Positions 1 through 5,772 of a stretch of 9,211 nucleotides of DNA are shown piece by piece (the stretch's first letter is position 1; every line of letters begins with the position of its first letter). Origin of the DNA: Gammaproteobacteria bacterium (GTDB lineage Bacteria; Pseudomonadota; Gammaproteobacteria; Eutrophobiales; Eutrophobiaceae); contig JACVQI010000220.1 in assembly GCA_015661095.1 (NCBI GenBank), positions 1-9,211 of the forward strand, in the 5' to 3' direction. Both the position numbers and the translations under genes were made by a program. Under the pieces are notes generated by a model. That model did no database searches, was not told the origin of the DNA, and saw only the letters and a list, made by a program, of their open reading frames with translations.

Positions 1-1
1 A

Positions 2-106
2 AAGGTCACGGATCCTGATAAACTGGTGCCGGCGCTGGAACGCGCCCTTAAAGCGGTCGCCGGCGGGACCCCGGCCCTGGTGAATGTGATCACACGACCA
101 CGCTGA
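2..106 (+). CDS. C-terminal tail of a probable thiamine-diphosphate-dependent enzyme (acetolactate synthase type), partial
   Basis: An open frame enters from the left edge and ends in TGA at 104-106, giving 34 residues: KVTDPDKLVPALERALK, then AVAGGTPALVNVITRPR. A 'dP.eL.pAL.rAl..G.PalvnV.t' ending is typical of the C-terminus of the thiamine-diphosphate-binding domain in acetolactate synthase, benzoylformate decarboxylase and related enzymes, where the last strand reads 'PalveV.td'. Only the tail is visible, so neither substrate nor subfamily can be named, and the family call rests on this short pattern alone. The gene is followed at once by a hairpin (116-156), so it is probably the last gene of its unit. 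Confidence 0.5.
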   Translation, partial: KVTDPDKLVPALERALKAVAGGTPALVNVITRPR

Positions 107-115
107 AATTTCTAA

Positions 116-156
116 CGTCTCGGGTTGGCCAGTTGTTATGCCAGGCCGCCGAGACG
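116..156 (+). terminator. Hairpin after the partial enzyme gene, possible terminator
   Basis: CGTCTCGG (116-123) pairs perfectly with CCGAGACG (149-156). After a small internal loop (GTT at 124-126 against G148), GGCC (127-130) pairs with GGCC (144-147), leaving a 13-base loop. The stem lies 9 bases past the stop codon, a typical terminator position. No run of T follows (the next bases are ATAGTATTTAGT), so it is not a classical intrinsic terminator; it may instead protect the 3' end of the mRNA or assist a factor-dependent stop. Confidence 0.4.
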
Positions 157-185
157 ATAGTATTTAGTCGTAAATATTAAAATAT

Positions 186-190
186 AAGGG
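186..190 (+). promoter_or_regulatory. Shine-Dalgarno site that decides the start of the SHOCT gene
   Basis: AAGGG at 186-190 lies 8 bases before ATG 199. The longer possible start, GTG at 190, overlaps this site and could not use it. ATG 199 is therefore preferred; it also gives a normal signal peptide beginning MKS. Confidence 0.6.
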
Positions 191-198
191 TGTTAGTT

Positions 199-1287
199 AT
201 GAAATCTCTTACGCTTGTATCCCGCGCTGGCCGCAGTTGGTATTACCTGTTGAAGCTGATACCGGTTTTGTTCGCGCTGATGACTACGAATATTTATGCA
301 GTGGATTTATTGGCCCCGTTTCGAGGACTGTTCGGGGACGAAGACAGCGTGATTGTCTGGCAAGGCCAGGGTCAGTACCTCAAGATTACCGACCAGGACT
401 GGGATAAGGATCACAAGCGGGCGCCGAGGAATGACCATCCGGCCAGCATCTCCGCGCCACACATGGCCGTGGTACTGGCCTCGTTGCAGGCCTGGCGGCC
501 CGAGGATTCGCCTGAATCAGCCCCCAGTGTCCGGTTGTTCACGAATGAGGAAATTTCACAGTTTGCGCCCATGCTCGCGGAAGCCTTGACCAAGGCCGGA
601 CCAAAGCAGGATGTGGTCTTCGCGTTCGCTGATGTGCATGACGATTTTACCGGGGAACGCTATCGTACTACCGCGGGCCGCATGTTCATGCTGGAAGGAC
701 GTCTCAATATCATTTTTGGTGATATTTTGCGACGTACTGAAGGTGATGCAGACGATATCAGCCATTTTTCCGAACCCCACCGGGCCGGGAAACGCATGGA
801 ATCCACCAGTCGCGACATCGTGGTGAACAGCGGGATTGGCCTCTCCTATTACACGCCCATTGAACGACCACGCCTGGACTGGATTATGATTGATGTCCCT
901 GCCTTAGTAGCCGCGTACCGGGGACCTGCATTAGTTGCACCGCCCGCGCCTGGCGTCAGTAATACAACACCAGTGGGTGATCCTCTTTCGAATGAGAACA
1001 GAAAATTGCGCGAGGAATTGGCTCGTCTACGCAAGGAGAATGCCGGCAGTACAGTCCCTGCTCCTGCAGCCGCGGTACAACCGCTTTCCGGCTCGAGTCA
1101 GCCCGCGACTTATAATACTGGTATCTCCGCTAACCCGAATTTATCCCCGTCCGCGAGTAACCCGGCACCTGTTACATCGGATTCCGTGCAATCCAGATTG
1201 CAGTTATTAAAGGATTTGCATGACAAAGGACTGATCACGGATCAGGAATATGACGCAAAGCGCGCCGCAATCGTCGATGAAATCTGA
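199..1287 (+). CDS. Exported protein with coiled coil, Pro/Ala/Ser linker and C-terminal SHOCT domain
   Basis: The 362-residue product has a likely Sec signal peptide: an N-region with K and R, a hydrophobic core at about residues 17-29, and probable cleavage after 'IYA' at residue 34. Residues 35-240 form a folded part I do not recognise. It carries segments such as FTNEEISQFAPMLAEAL (114-130) and IIFGDILRRTEGD (171-183) and ends near 'DWIMIDVPALVAAYRG'. A short charged coiled coil follows (264-281, ENRKLREELARLRKEN), then a low-complexity P/A/S/T linker (about 283-328). The last 32 residues (LQLLKDLHDKGLITDQEYDAKR) match the SHOCT pattern 'L..L..L.dkGlITeeEF..kKa.lL'. SHOCT is usually a small C-terminal interaction or oligomerisation module. 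The next gene starts 15 bases downstream, so the two are probably co-transcribed. The SHOCT call is firm; the function of the body is unknown. Confidence 0.75.
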   Translation: MKSLTLVSRAGRSWYYLLKLIPVLFALMTTNIYAVDLLAPFRGLFGDEDSVIVWQGQGQYLKITDQDWDKDHKRAPRNDHPASISAPHMAVVLASLQAWRPEDSPESAPSVRLFTNEEISQFAPMLAEALTKAGPKQDVVFAFADVHDDFTGERYRTTAGRMFMLEGRLNIIFGDILRRTEGDADDISHFSEPHRAGKRMESTSRDIVVNSGIGLSYYTPIERPRLDWIMIDVPALVAAYRGPALVAPPAPGVSNTTPVGDPLSNENRKLREELARLRKENAGSTVPAPAAAVQPLSGSSQPATYNTGISANPNLSPSASNPAPVTSDSVQSRLQLLKDLHDKGLITDQEYDAKRAAIVDEI

Positions 1288-1302
1288 GAGAGGAACACTG
1301 AC

Positions 1303-1842
1303 ATGGCAACAATCAATCCTGAAGCAACCCCGGTATCGAAATGGCCGACAATATGGAAATACTCATTAATCATTGCCGCCTGTTCCTTCGCCTATACCCT
1401 GCTGCTTTATATCACCGGCCTGGTCACCAGTAGTGGTGTTAGTCTGATATCAATAGTGATTTTCGTGGTTTTGCTGGTTATGGCAATGCGGAAATACCGC
1501 AGCTTAAACAGCGGATACATGACTTTCGGTACGGCGACCATCATCGGCATCGTGATCAGCATAGCCTCCAGCGTAATCTCTTCAGCTTTAAACGCCTTCT
1601 ATCTCGCCGTCATTGATGATTCAATATTAAGTGTGTTGAATGAACAAACCTTACAGGCTCTTCAGCAATCACCGGGTATGAATGCTGAAATGCTCGATAT
1701 GATGTCGGGGTTTTACACAAACTTCCTGTTTACCCCAGGGGGAATGTTTGTCAGCGGCATTGTCTCTGGAGTAATTGGCGGCGTCATCATTTCTCTGATC
1801 CTGGCCGCGATCCTGAAAAAGGATCCACCCATCACCGGTTGA
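1303..1842 (+). CDS. Four-helix membrane protein, DUF4199-like
   Basis: The 179-residue inner-membrane protein has predicted membrane segments at about residues 18-40, 46-62, 75-103 and 146-170. A polar stretch between the third and fourth (105-143: DDSILSVLNEQTLQALQQSP and onward) probably lies outside the membrane. The motif 'MAMRKYRSLNSGYMTFGTA' (60-78) after the second helix and the glycine-rich last helix resemble DUF4199 proteins, a family of unknown function best known from Bacteroidetes but also present in Gammaproteobacteria. ATG 1303 is supported by a long purine-rich site, GAGAGAGGA at 1286-1294, with 8 bases of spacing; this site overlaps the stop codon of the SHOCT gene. That tight spacing suggests coupled expression, and the two proteins may act together at the envelope, which is inference. 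No catalytic motif is visible, so no activity is assigned. Confidence 0.7.
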   Translation: MATINPEATPVSKWPTIWKYSLIIAACSFAYTLLLYITGLVTSSGVSLISIVIFVVLLVMAMRKYRSLNSGYMTFGTATIIGIVISIASSVISSALNAFYLAVIDDSILSVLNEQTLQALQQSPGMNAEMLDMMSGFYTNFLFTPGGMFVSGIVSGVIGGVIISLILAAILKKDPPITG

Positions 1843-1982
1843 TAAAGTTTTTCGTGGTTGCTGCATCGCCAGTGGCTGGCATCTCCTTACGATTAATCCG
1901 AAATTTCTTGTGCAATCAATCAATTAATACCGTTCATCGGTCCTGAAACCGGAGTAGTTTAGCGGGCTGGATCTGGGGGTAG

Positions 1983-2011
1983 TTGACACCCGGAATACGA
2001 TAAGTTTTAAT
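1983..2011 (+). promoter_or_regulatory. Strong sigma-70 promoter for the acidic small protein
   Basis: A perfect -35 box TTGACA (1983-1988) is followed after exactly 17 bases by TTTAAT (2006-2011), which matches the -10 consensus at five of six positions. Transcription would start near 2018, giving a leader of about 40 bases before ATG 2057. It is the best promoter match I found in the window and implies that this small gene is expressed on its own. Confidence 0.7.
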
Positions 2012-2056
2012 CGCCACCCAAAATCTAACCATTCATCCAGAAACAGGTGGTAAACA

Positions 2057-2302
2057 ATGTCGCTAGAAACCGATTCATACGAAGATTATGAAGATGCAGT
2101 CTACGAAAATGATGAAGAGATTCTGTCAGATGAAGTTAAAGCAACAACCAAAACCAAGGATCCCAAACCCGTAAAAAACAACCTGGCAACCTGGCGGAAG
2201 ATCGAGGATTTCTGGGATAACTATCGATTGAACAAACAAATTAACAATGATCCGTTAAAGGATAATTATTCCGATTATTTACTGGATGGAGAGTTGAACT
2301 GA
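2057..2302 (+). CDS. Small, highly acidic protein, possibly PA3496-family
   Basis: The 81-residue product has a good ribosome site (AGGTGG, 2045-2050, 6 bases before ATG) and a strong promoter upstream, so it is very probably a real gene. Residues 1-27 are extremely acidic (runs such as DSYEDYEDAVYENDEEI). A short K/T/P linker (29-40) follows, then 'NLATWRKIEDFWDNYRLNKQI' in two pieces over 42-62, an amphipathic helix with aromatic and basic residues. The tail (about 63-81) is again acidic. An acidic N-terminus followed by a 'RR.IEd..E.R.Lr..l' helix resembles the small PA3496-type proteins of Pseudomonas and relatives, annotated as putative envelope integrity proteins, but the match is by eye and weak. 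There is no signal peptide or membrane segment, so it is presumably cytoplasmic. The charge layout would suit binding a basic partner such as a ribosomal or nucleoid protein; that is speculation. Confidence 0.7.
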   Translation: MSLETDSYEDYEDAVYENDEEILSDEVKATTKTKDPKPVKNNLATWRKIEDFWDNYRLNKQINNDPLKDNYSDYLLDGELN

Positions 2303-2378
2303 CAACTGCTCCTGAAAATCGCTTCCCCGCTCAGCGCCAAATCGGCAGCTAAGCCACTCCGGAATTTTGTCCAGCATC

Positions 2379-2400
2379 CCCCGGAACAGGACAGCCGGGG
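2379..2400 (+). terminator. GC-rich hairpin downstream of the acidic small gene
   Basis: CCCCGG (2379-2384) and CCGGGG (2395-2400) form a perfect 6-bp stem with a 10-base loop, 76 bases after the stop of the small acidic gene. The following bases are TTGCCCTG, with no T-run, so terminator function is only possible. It could also be an unrelated structure in the ptsP leader. Confidence 0.25.
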
Positions 2401-2481
2401 TTGCCCTGCTCCGATAATCCAAACCCGCAATCCTTACCAGACTCATTACAGCCGCCACCTCATACTCTTGATGTCTGCCTG

Positions 2482-2537
2482 GCTGATAACTGGCACTGTT
2501 TCGCTGATGGCACTGTACAGCGGAGTAGCGTGTACAG
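2482..2537 (+). repeat. Short direct repeats and palindrome in the ptsP upstream region
   Basis: GCTGAT-AACT-GGCACTGT (2482-2499) is repeated as GCTGAT-GGCACTGT (2503-2516), the same two blocks without the four-base insert. The second copy runs into the palindrome CTGTACAG (2513-2520), and TGTACAG recurs at 2531-2537. Apart from this and the hairpin at 2379-2400, the 271-base gap between 2302 and 2574 holds no gene I can support. The repeats lie 37-92 bases before the ptsP start, where a regulator could bind, but I recognise no known operator. Confidence 0.4.
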
Positions 2538-2573
2538 ATAATACCGCCACGGCATGCACCCGGACATGATACT

Positions 2574-3740
2574 TTGGCGAAAACGACCTACTCTTTAGGT
2601 ACCATCCAGAAAATCGCGAATTCCATCGACCGATCCCAGGATCTGTCGCAGGCTTTGAATATACTGGTTAATGGTATCCATGCCGCGTTGAATGTCGATG
2701 TCTGTTCGGTTTATCTGTCCGATACCAGTAATAACACCAATATCCTCATGGCGAGCTATGGGCTTAATCCCGACGCCGTGGGCAAGGTCATCATTCCTTT
2801 TGAAGAAGGACTGGTGGGTCTGGTGACGCAGTTATCCAAACCGGTCAATATCAGCAACGCACAATCGCATCCCCGCTTCAAATACATTCCGGAATGCGGC
2901 GAAGAACCCTTCAAGTCGTTCCTGGGTGTGCCGATCACTCTGCATGGAGAACAACTCGCCGTGCTGGTCATCCAGCAAATGTCGGCACGCAAATTCGTGG
3001 ACCGGGACCTTGCCTTCCTTTCCACGCTGGCGGCGATGATTGCCGGCAATATCGCCCTGGCCAGGGCCAGAGGTCAGATCAAGGAATTTTTCTCACATGA
3101 TAATCTGGCCGGTGGTAAGTTTTCCGGCATCGCCGGTGCCCCCGGTATCTGCATCGGAACTGGCGTCGTCACTTATCATCTCAAAGACATCCTGGAAGTG
3201 CCGAACCGCAAGGCCAAGGATATTCAACAGGAAGAAAACCGCTTACGGACGGCTATCCAGGCTGTCATACAGGAATCCAAGGATGTCGGCGTACAAATGG
3301 GCGGTGCAGTTCCGGAAACCGATAAAGTCATATTTGAGGCGTACGCCCTGATCGCCGGCAGCGATGAACTGATTAATGAAACCATAGGCCGGATCCGCTC
3401 CGGTAACTGGGCACCTGGCGCATTAAAGGAGACGATAGAATCCTACGCGGCCAGATTTGAATCACTGGAAGACCCTTATATGCGGGAGCGCGCCAATGAC
3501 ATCCGGCACATCGGCCAGCGTATTCTCAGAAACCTGCTGCAGGAGGAAAAGCAACAATATGAATATCCGGAACGGACCATACTGATAGGCGAGAATCTCA
3601 GCCCGCTGGACCTGGCTGATGTGCCTCTGGACAAACTGGCCGGGATCATCACCGGCCATGGCTCGTTGGCTATTCACAACAGGTACCGATCAACCGCCTC
3701 GATGCCAGAACGCTGGTTGTTGACGGTTACCAGGGCCTGA
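2574..3740 (+). CDS. ptsP: PtsP 5' fragment: GAF domain, HPr-binding domain and start of the phosphohistidine domain
   Basis: The 388-residue fragment starts with a GAF domain (about 8-165). Its signatures match PtsP: 'ALNILVNGIHAALNVDVCSVY' in two parts (27-47), 'EEGLVGLV' (77-84), 'FLGVPI' (116-121) and 'LAVLVIQQ' (128-135). In relatives this domain senses nitrogen status through glutamine or 2-oxoglutarate. The PEP-utilising N domain follows (about 184-325) with 'FSGIAGAPGICIGTGVV' and the family motif 'EDPYMRERANDIRHIG' (299-314). Correct homology ends at H368, and the last 20 residues are out-of-frame noise before a stop. TTG 2574 is the only usual start codon in frame before the homology, because the frame is closed by TAG at 2526. 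Its ribosome site is weak (GGA at 2562-2564). A 10-codon ATG frame (2566-2598) overlaps the start in another frame. The stable GAF part could still fold. Confidence 0.7.
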   Translation: MAKTTYSLGTIQKIANSIDRSQDLSQALNILVNGIHAALNVDVCSVYLSDTSNNTNILMASYGLNPDAVGKVIIPFEEGLVGLVTQLSKPVNISNAQSHPRFKYIPECGEEPFKSFLGVPITLHGEQLAVLVIQQMSARKFVDRDLAFLSTLAAMIAGNIALARARGQIKEFFSHDNLAGGKFSGIAGAPGICIGTGVVTYHLKDILEVPNRKAKDIQQEENRLRTAIQAVIQESKDVGVQMGGAVPETDKVIFEAYALIAGSDELINETIGRIRSGNWAPGALKETIESYAARFESLEDPYMRERANDIRHIGQRILRNLLQEEKQQYEYPERTILIGENLSPLDLADVPLDKLAGIITGHGSLAIHNRYRSTASMPERWLLTVTRA

Positions 3741-3817
3741 TCTCCGTCTCGCCCGGTGAGAGCGAACTGGCGGAATACCACGCGCTGATACAGAGAGAAG
3801 CTGTACTCACCGAAAAA

Positions 3818-4822
3818 ATGGCATTGCTAAGGGATAAGCCCGCCGTAACCACGGATGGAATACGCATTCACCTGTATACCAACACCGGTTTGTTATCGGG
3901 GCATACCCATGCCTTCGAAGTCGGTACCGAAGGCATCGGTTTGTACCGATCAGAATTCCCGTTCATGAACCGGGATAATTTTCCGAGCGAAGAAGAACAA
4001 CGGTCGCTATACCGGCAGGTCATCGAAACCTACGCGCCAAGACCCGTGACTTTGCGCACCCTGGACGCTGGCGGCGACAAAATGCTGCCCTATCTCAGTT
4101 TCAAGGAACCGAATCCATTCCTGGGCTGGCGCGGGATCCGGCTGGTGCTGGATCACCCGGAAATTTTACTGACCCAGGTGCGCGCCATGTTGCTGGCCAG
4201 TCATGGCCATGACAATTTAAAGATACTGATCCCGATGATCAGCACCATTGAGGAACTGGAACGCGCCCTGGCGCTGATACATCAGGCCTATGACAATGTG
4301 AAGGACGAGGATGGCGAGATAAAATTTCCGTCCATCGGCGTCATGATCGAAGTCCCTTCCGCCATCTACCAGCTGGAAGCGATACTCAAACGGGTTGATT
4401 TTCTGTCCATAGGCACGAACGACCTGGTGCAGTACCTGCTGGCCATCGATCGCAATAATGAACGGGTGGCGAAATATTTTGACCCGTTGTATCCATCGGT
4501 ACTGAAGGCCTTGGCCGAGATCATCAGGACCGCGAATCAATTCGGAAAGCCGGTGTCAATCTGCGGCGAGGCGGCCGGCGATCCGGCACTGGTTATCCTG
4601 TTGATTGCGATGCGGGTGGACAGCCTCAGCCTCAGCGCCGGCGCCTTGCCAAGGATCAAATGGGTGATCCGCAGTTTTTCCCATGCCCGGGCCTGTGAAC
4701 TCTGGCAACAGATCCAGCGGATGGAATATGTGGACCGGATCAGGGCGTTGTTGTATACAGAGCTGGAACAGCATGGTTTGGGCGAATTGATACGGCTGGG
4801 TAATAATTCACATATACAATGA
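3818..4822 (+). CDS. ptsP: PtsP 3' fragment: PEP-binding TIM-barrel domain
   Basis: PtsP homology in this frame begins near 3680, but the first start codon is ATG 3818, with no convincing ribosome site, so separate translation is doubtful. Counting from that ATG, the 334 residues keep every catalytic landmark of the enzyme I barrel. These are the PEP-binding arginine in 'GLYRSEFPFM' (R44) and a second in 'TLRTLDAGGDK' (R80). 'FLGWRGIRL' (101-109) follows, then the metal and PEP ligands E178 in 'MIEVPS' and N201/D202 in 'GTNDLVQYLLAIDRNNERV', and the proton-donor cysteine C249 in 'CGEAAGDP' (family: CGEMAGDP). The end 'GLGELIRLG' matches the normal PtsP C-terminus. Good conservation implies the break is recent or artificial. 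Alone, this domain lacks the phospho-acceptor histidine. Confidence 0.7.
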   Translation: MALLRDKPAVTTDGIRIHLYTNTGLLSGHTHAFEVGTEGIGLYRSEFPFMNRDNFPSEEEQRSLYRQVIETYAPRPVTLRTLDAGGDKMLPYLSFKEPNPFLGWRGIRLVLDHPEILLTQVRAMLLASHGHDNLKILIPMISTIEELERALALIHQAYDNVKDEDGEIKFPSIGVMIEVPSAIYQLEAILKRVDFLSIGTNDLVQYLLAIDRNNERVAKYFDPLYPSVLKALAEIIRTANQFGKPVSICGEAAGDPALVILLIAMRVDSLSLSAGALPRIKWVIRSFSHARACELWQQIQRMEYVDRIRALLYTELEQHGLGELIRLGNNSHIQ

Positions 4823-4870
4823 GCGGCTCAGGGGCCGGTGCCAGACTCGCGATTGAAAAGCGATTTCGAA

Positions 4871-5443
4871 TCAGAGTGTCAGGAATTCATTGTTTTCGAC
4901 CAGACGTTGCAGCAGTTTGGATATGACATCGTTGATCAAATTCTCGTTTTCCTGTGGTGACGGGGCCTTGGCGAATTGCCTGGTGACCCGGTCTTGCAAT
5001 TGCAAGGTTTTTTCTCCGGCGCCCCCTGTGGCAGTGGCGCGGATGGCGGCGGAGAATTCGATATCCCAGATAATATTGTTTTGTTGCGCTTTATAATCCA
5101 GGGTCTCAATGTCAATCACGAGCCGGATGTCCGCATCGGCTTCAGTAACCTGGTATCCGGAACGGCTGTAGGCCAGCGTCACCTCCCTCGCAATCGACCC
5201 GGTGAGGTCATCCGCGGTGGTAATCGCCGCCGTGCTATAGATTCCCCCCCGGTAACCGACAATGGTATTCGCGCGTCCGTCACGGACCTGTATAGAAATT
5301 CTTTTGGCTGTCGTGGCAGCGCCGATGCCGGTGCCGGACAATTTCGGAACAACGGTAATGGTCTGCGGACTCAAGGCACAACCTGGCAGCGATAATACGA
5401 TCAGAACAGATATTGCTATCAGCAAGTGATGTAATTTGGGCAT
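4871..5443 (-). CDS. yajG: YajG-family outer-membrane lipoprotein
   Basis: The 190-residue precursor has a lipoprotein signal: hydrophobic residues 7-19, then the lipobox L19-P20-G21-C22, with cysteine 22 as the lipid site. Alanine at the next position is not an inner-membrane retention signal, so outer-membrane sorting is likely. The mature part follows the YajG pattern: an early 'PQTITVVPKLS' strand, 'VQVrDgR' (as ISIQVRDGRAN), an 'IAREVTLAYSRSGYQV' helix (about 85-100), 'DIRLVIDIETLDYKAQ' and a final helix 'LINDVISKLLQRLVENNEFL'. YajG is known in enteric bacteria, where it sits near ampG and bolA, but its function is poorly defined. Here it stands alone, convergent with ptsP (48 bases between the stops) and divergent from rimB. 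ATG 5441-5443 has a good ribosome site, GGAG, at 5450-5453 on the minus strand, 6 bases upstream. Confidence 0.75.
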   Translation of the reverse strand: MPKLHHLLIAISVLIVLSLPGCALSPQTITVVPKLSGTGIGAATTAKRISIQVRDGRANTIVGYRGGIYSTAAITTADDLTGSIAREVTLAYSRSGYQVTEADADIRLVIDIETLDYKAQQNNIIWDIEFSAAIRATATGGAGEKTLQLQDRVTRQFAKAPSPQENENLINDVISKLLQRLVENNEFLTL

Positions 5444-5449
5444 GCACTA

Positions 5450-5509
5450 CTCCGGTTAATCAAGAACCGGTCTGGTAACCGTGAATCAATCACGTTACAC
5501 GAACCGGTC
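5450..5509. repeat. Cluster of dyads and direct repeats before yajG, candidate operator
   Basis: CCGGTT (5452-5457) and AACCGG (5465-5470) form an inverted repeat with a 7-base gap that overlaps the yajG ribosome site. GAACCGGTC occurs twice in direct orientation (5464-5472 and 5501-5509), each copy centred on the palindrome ACCGGT. Midway between the two lies another dyad: GTAAC (5475-5479) with GTTAC (5494-5498), and inside it GTGA (5481-5484) with TCAC (5490-5493), with only C5480 bulged and a 5-base centre. Such regular spacing is typical of a regulator site or an mRNA leader structure for yajG. I recognise no named operator. Confidence 0.45.
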
Positions 5510-5536
5510 AGTAAGTACGGATTATCCAGCATACAC

Positions 5537-5594
5537 CCAGGACTTTTCAACTATCCTGTAACCTGGTCAATATTGCTACCAGATTGTGTCCTGG
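5537..5594. repeat. Inverted repeat in the yajG-rimB gap
   Basis: CCAGGAC (5537-5543) is an exact inverse of GTCCTGG (5588-5594). Inside lie CTGGT (5563-5567) with ACCAG (5578-5582), and a competing pair CAGGA (5538-5542) with TCCTG (5554-5558). Alternative pairings are thus possible if the region is transcribed, although the outer 44-base loop makes the long stem weak. The role is unknown. Confidence 0.25.
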
Positions 5595-5626
5595 TGCGGT
5601 ATATATAACCTTGAATAGTAATAGTA

Positions 5627-5656
5627 TTGGTAAATAGCAATGGTTAAAATTATACA
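5627..5656 (+). promoter_or_regulatory. Candidate promoter for the rimB-rimK cluster
   Basis: TTGGTA (5627-5632) and TATACA (5651-5656) match sigma-70 boxes at four of six positions each, with an 18-base spacer in an AT-rich tract. The leader to ATG 5773 would be about 110 bases. Other AT-rich pairs nearby could serve, so this is only a candidate. Confidence 0.3.
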
Positions 5657-5772
5657 ATAACGTAATATTCAATTTAGCGGACCGCCAGGCGCATTGAAAA
5701 ATATTGTACCTGGGAAATAATCACAGTTTGGAATTCCACCAGTTGTCGCGAAACATATCGAACCAGAAGATC

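Larger units (their letters stand above)
2574..4822 (+). pseudogene. ptsP: ptsP, PEP-protein phosphotransferase of the nitrogen PTS, broken by an internal deletion and frameshift
   Basis: Read together, the two fragments cover enzyme I-Ntr from end to end in family order: GAF sensor, PEP-utilising N domain, swivelling phosphohistidine domain and PEP-binding barrel. Intact PtsP takes phosphate from PEP onto a histidine and passes it to NPr and then PtsN. The first frame runs through 'GIITGHGSLAIH' (up to H368, codon 3675-3677). Homology resumes in another frame with 'QVPINRLDARTLVVDGYQG' from 3680. Family members have about 17 residues between these points, of the form 'AAILARALGIPAVMGV', and these are absent. 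The missing DNA is therefore near 49 bases (46 or 52 also fit the frame change), not a one-base slip. The histidine itself may survive, but its helix and the domain core are gone, so a working phosphotransferase is not expected. True decay or a misassembly cannot be told apart from sequence alone. Confidence 0.85.
5444..5772. other. Divergent intergenic region between yajG and rimB
   Basis: This 329-base gap contains no coding sequence I can support; the rimB frame is open from 5704, but homology begins near 5773. The half next to yajG (5450-5509) carries repeated CCGG-centred dyads, the middle (5537-5594) a long inverted repeat, and 5600-5670 is AT-rich and promoter-like toward rimB. It must hold promoters for both directions. 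Confidence 0.7.

Noticed and set aside
190..198. GTG 190 as the start of the SHOCT gene
   Set aside because: It overlaps the only good ribosome site (AAGGG, 186-190); ATG 199 has proper spacing.
1868..1880. GCCAG-TGG-CTGGC dyad after the DUF4199-like gene as a terminator
   Set aside because: The 5-bp stem has a 3-base loop and no T-run, too weak to call.
1947..1957. AACCGGAGTAG shared with the yajG ribosome-site region (5447-5457, minus strand)
   Set aside because: An 11-base match is expected several times by chance in a 9-kb window, and the contexts differ.
3675..3700. Programmed frameshift in ptsP
   Set aside because: No slippery run is present, and about 17 conserved residues are missing at the junction, which a ribosomal shift would not explain.
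4976..5395. 139-codon plus-strand frame inside yajG
   Set aside because: It is antisense to a lipoprotein gene with lipobox and ribosome site; its product is Gly/Arg-rich with no recognisable domain.
5704..5772. N-terminal extension of RimB from TTG 5704
   Set aside because: The extra 23 residues lack family similarity, and ATG 5773 opens directly on the conserved 'IGWKEWLALPELGV'.
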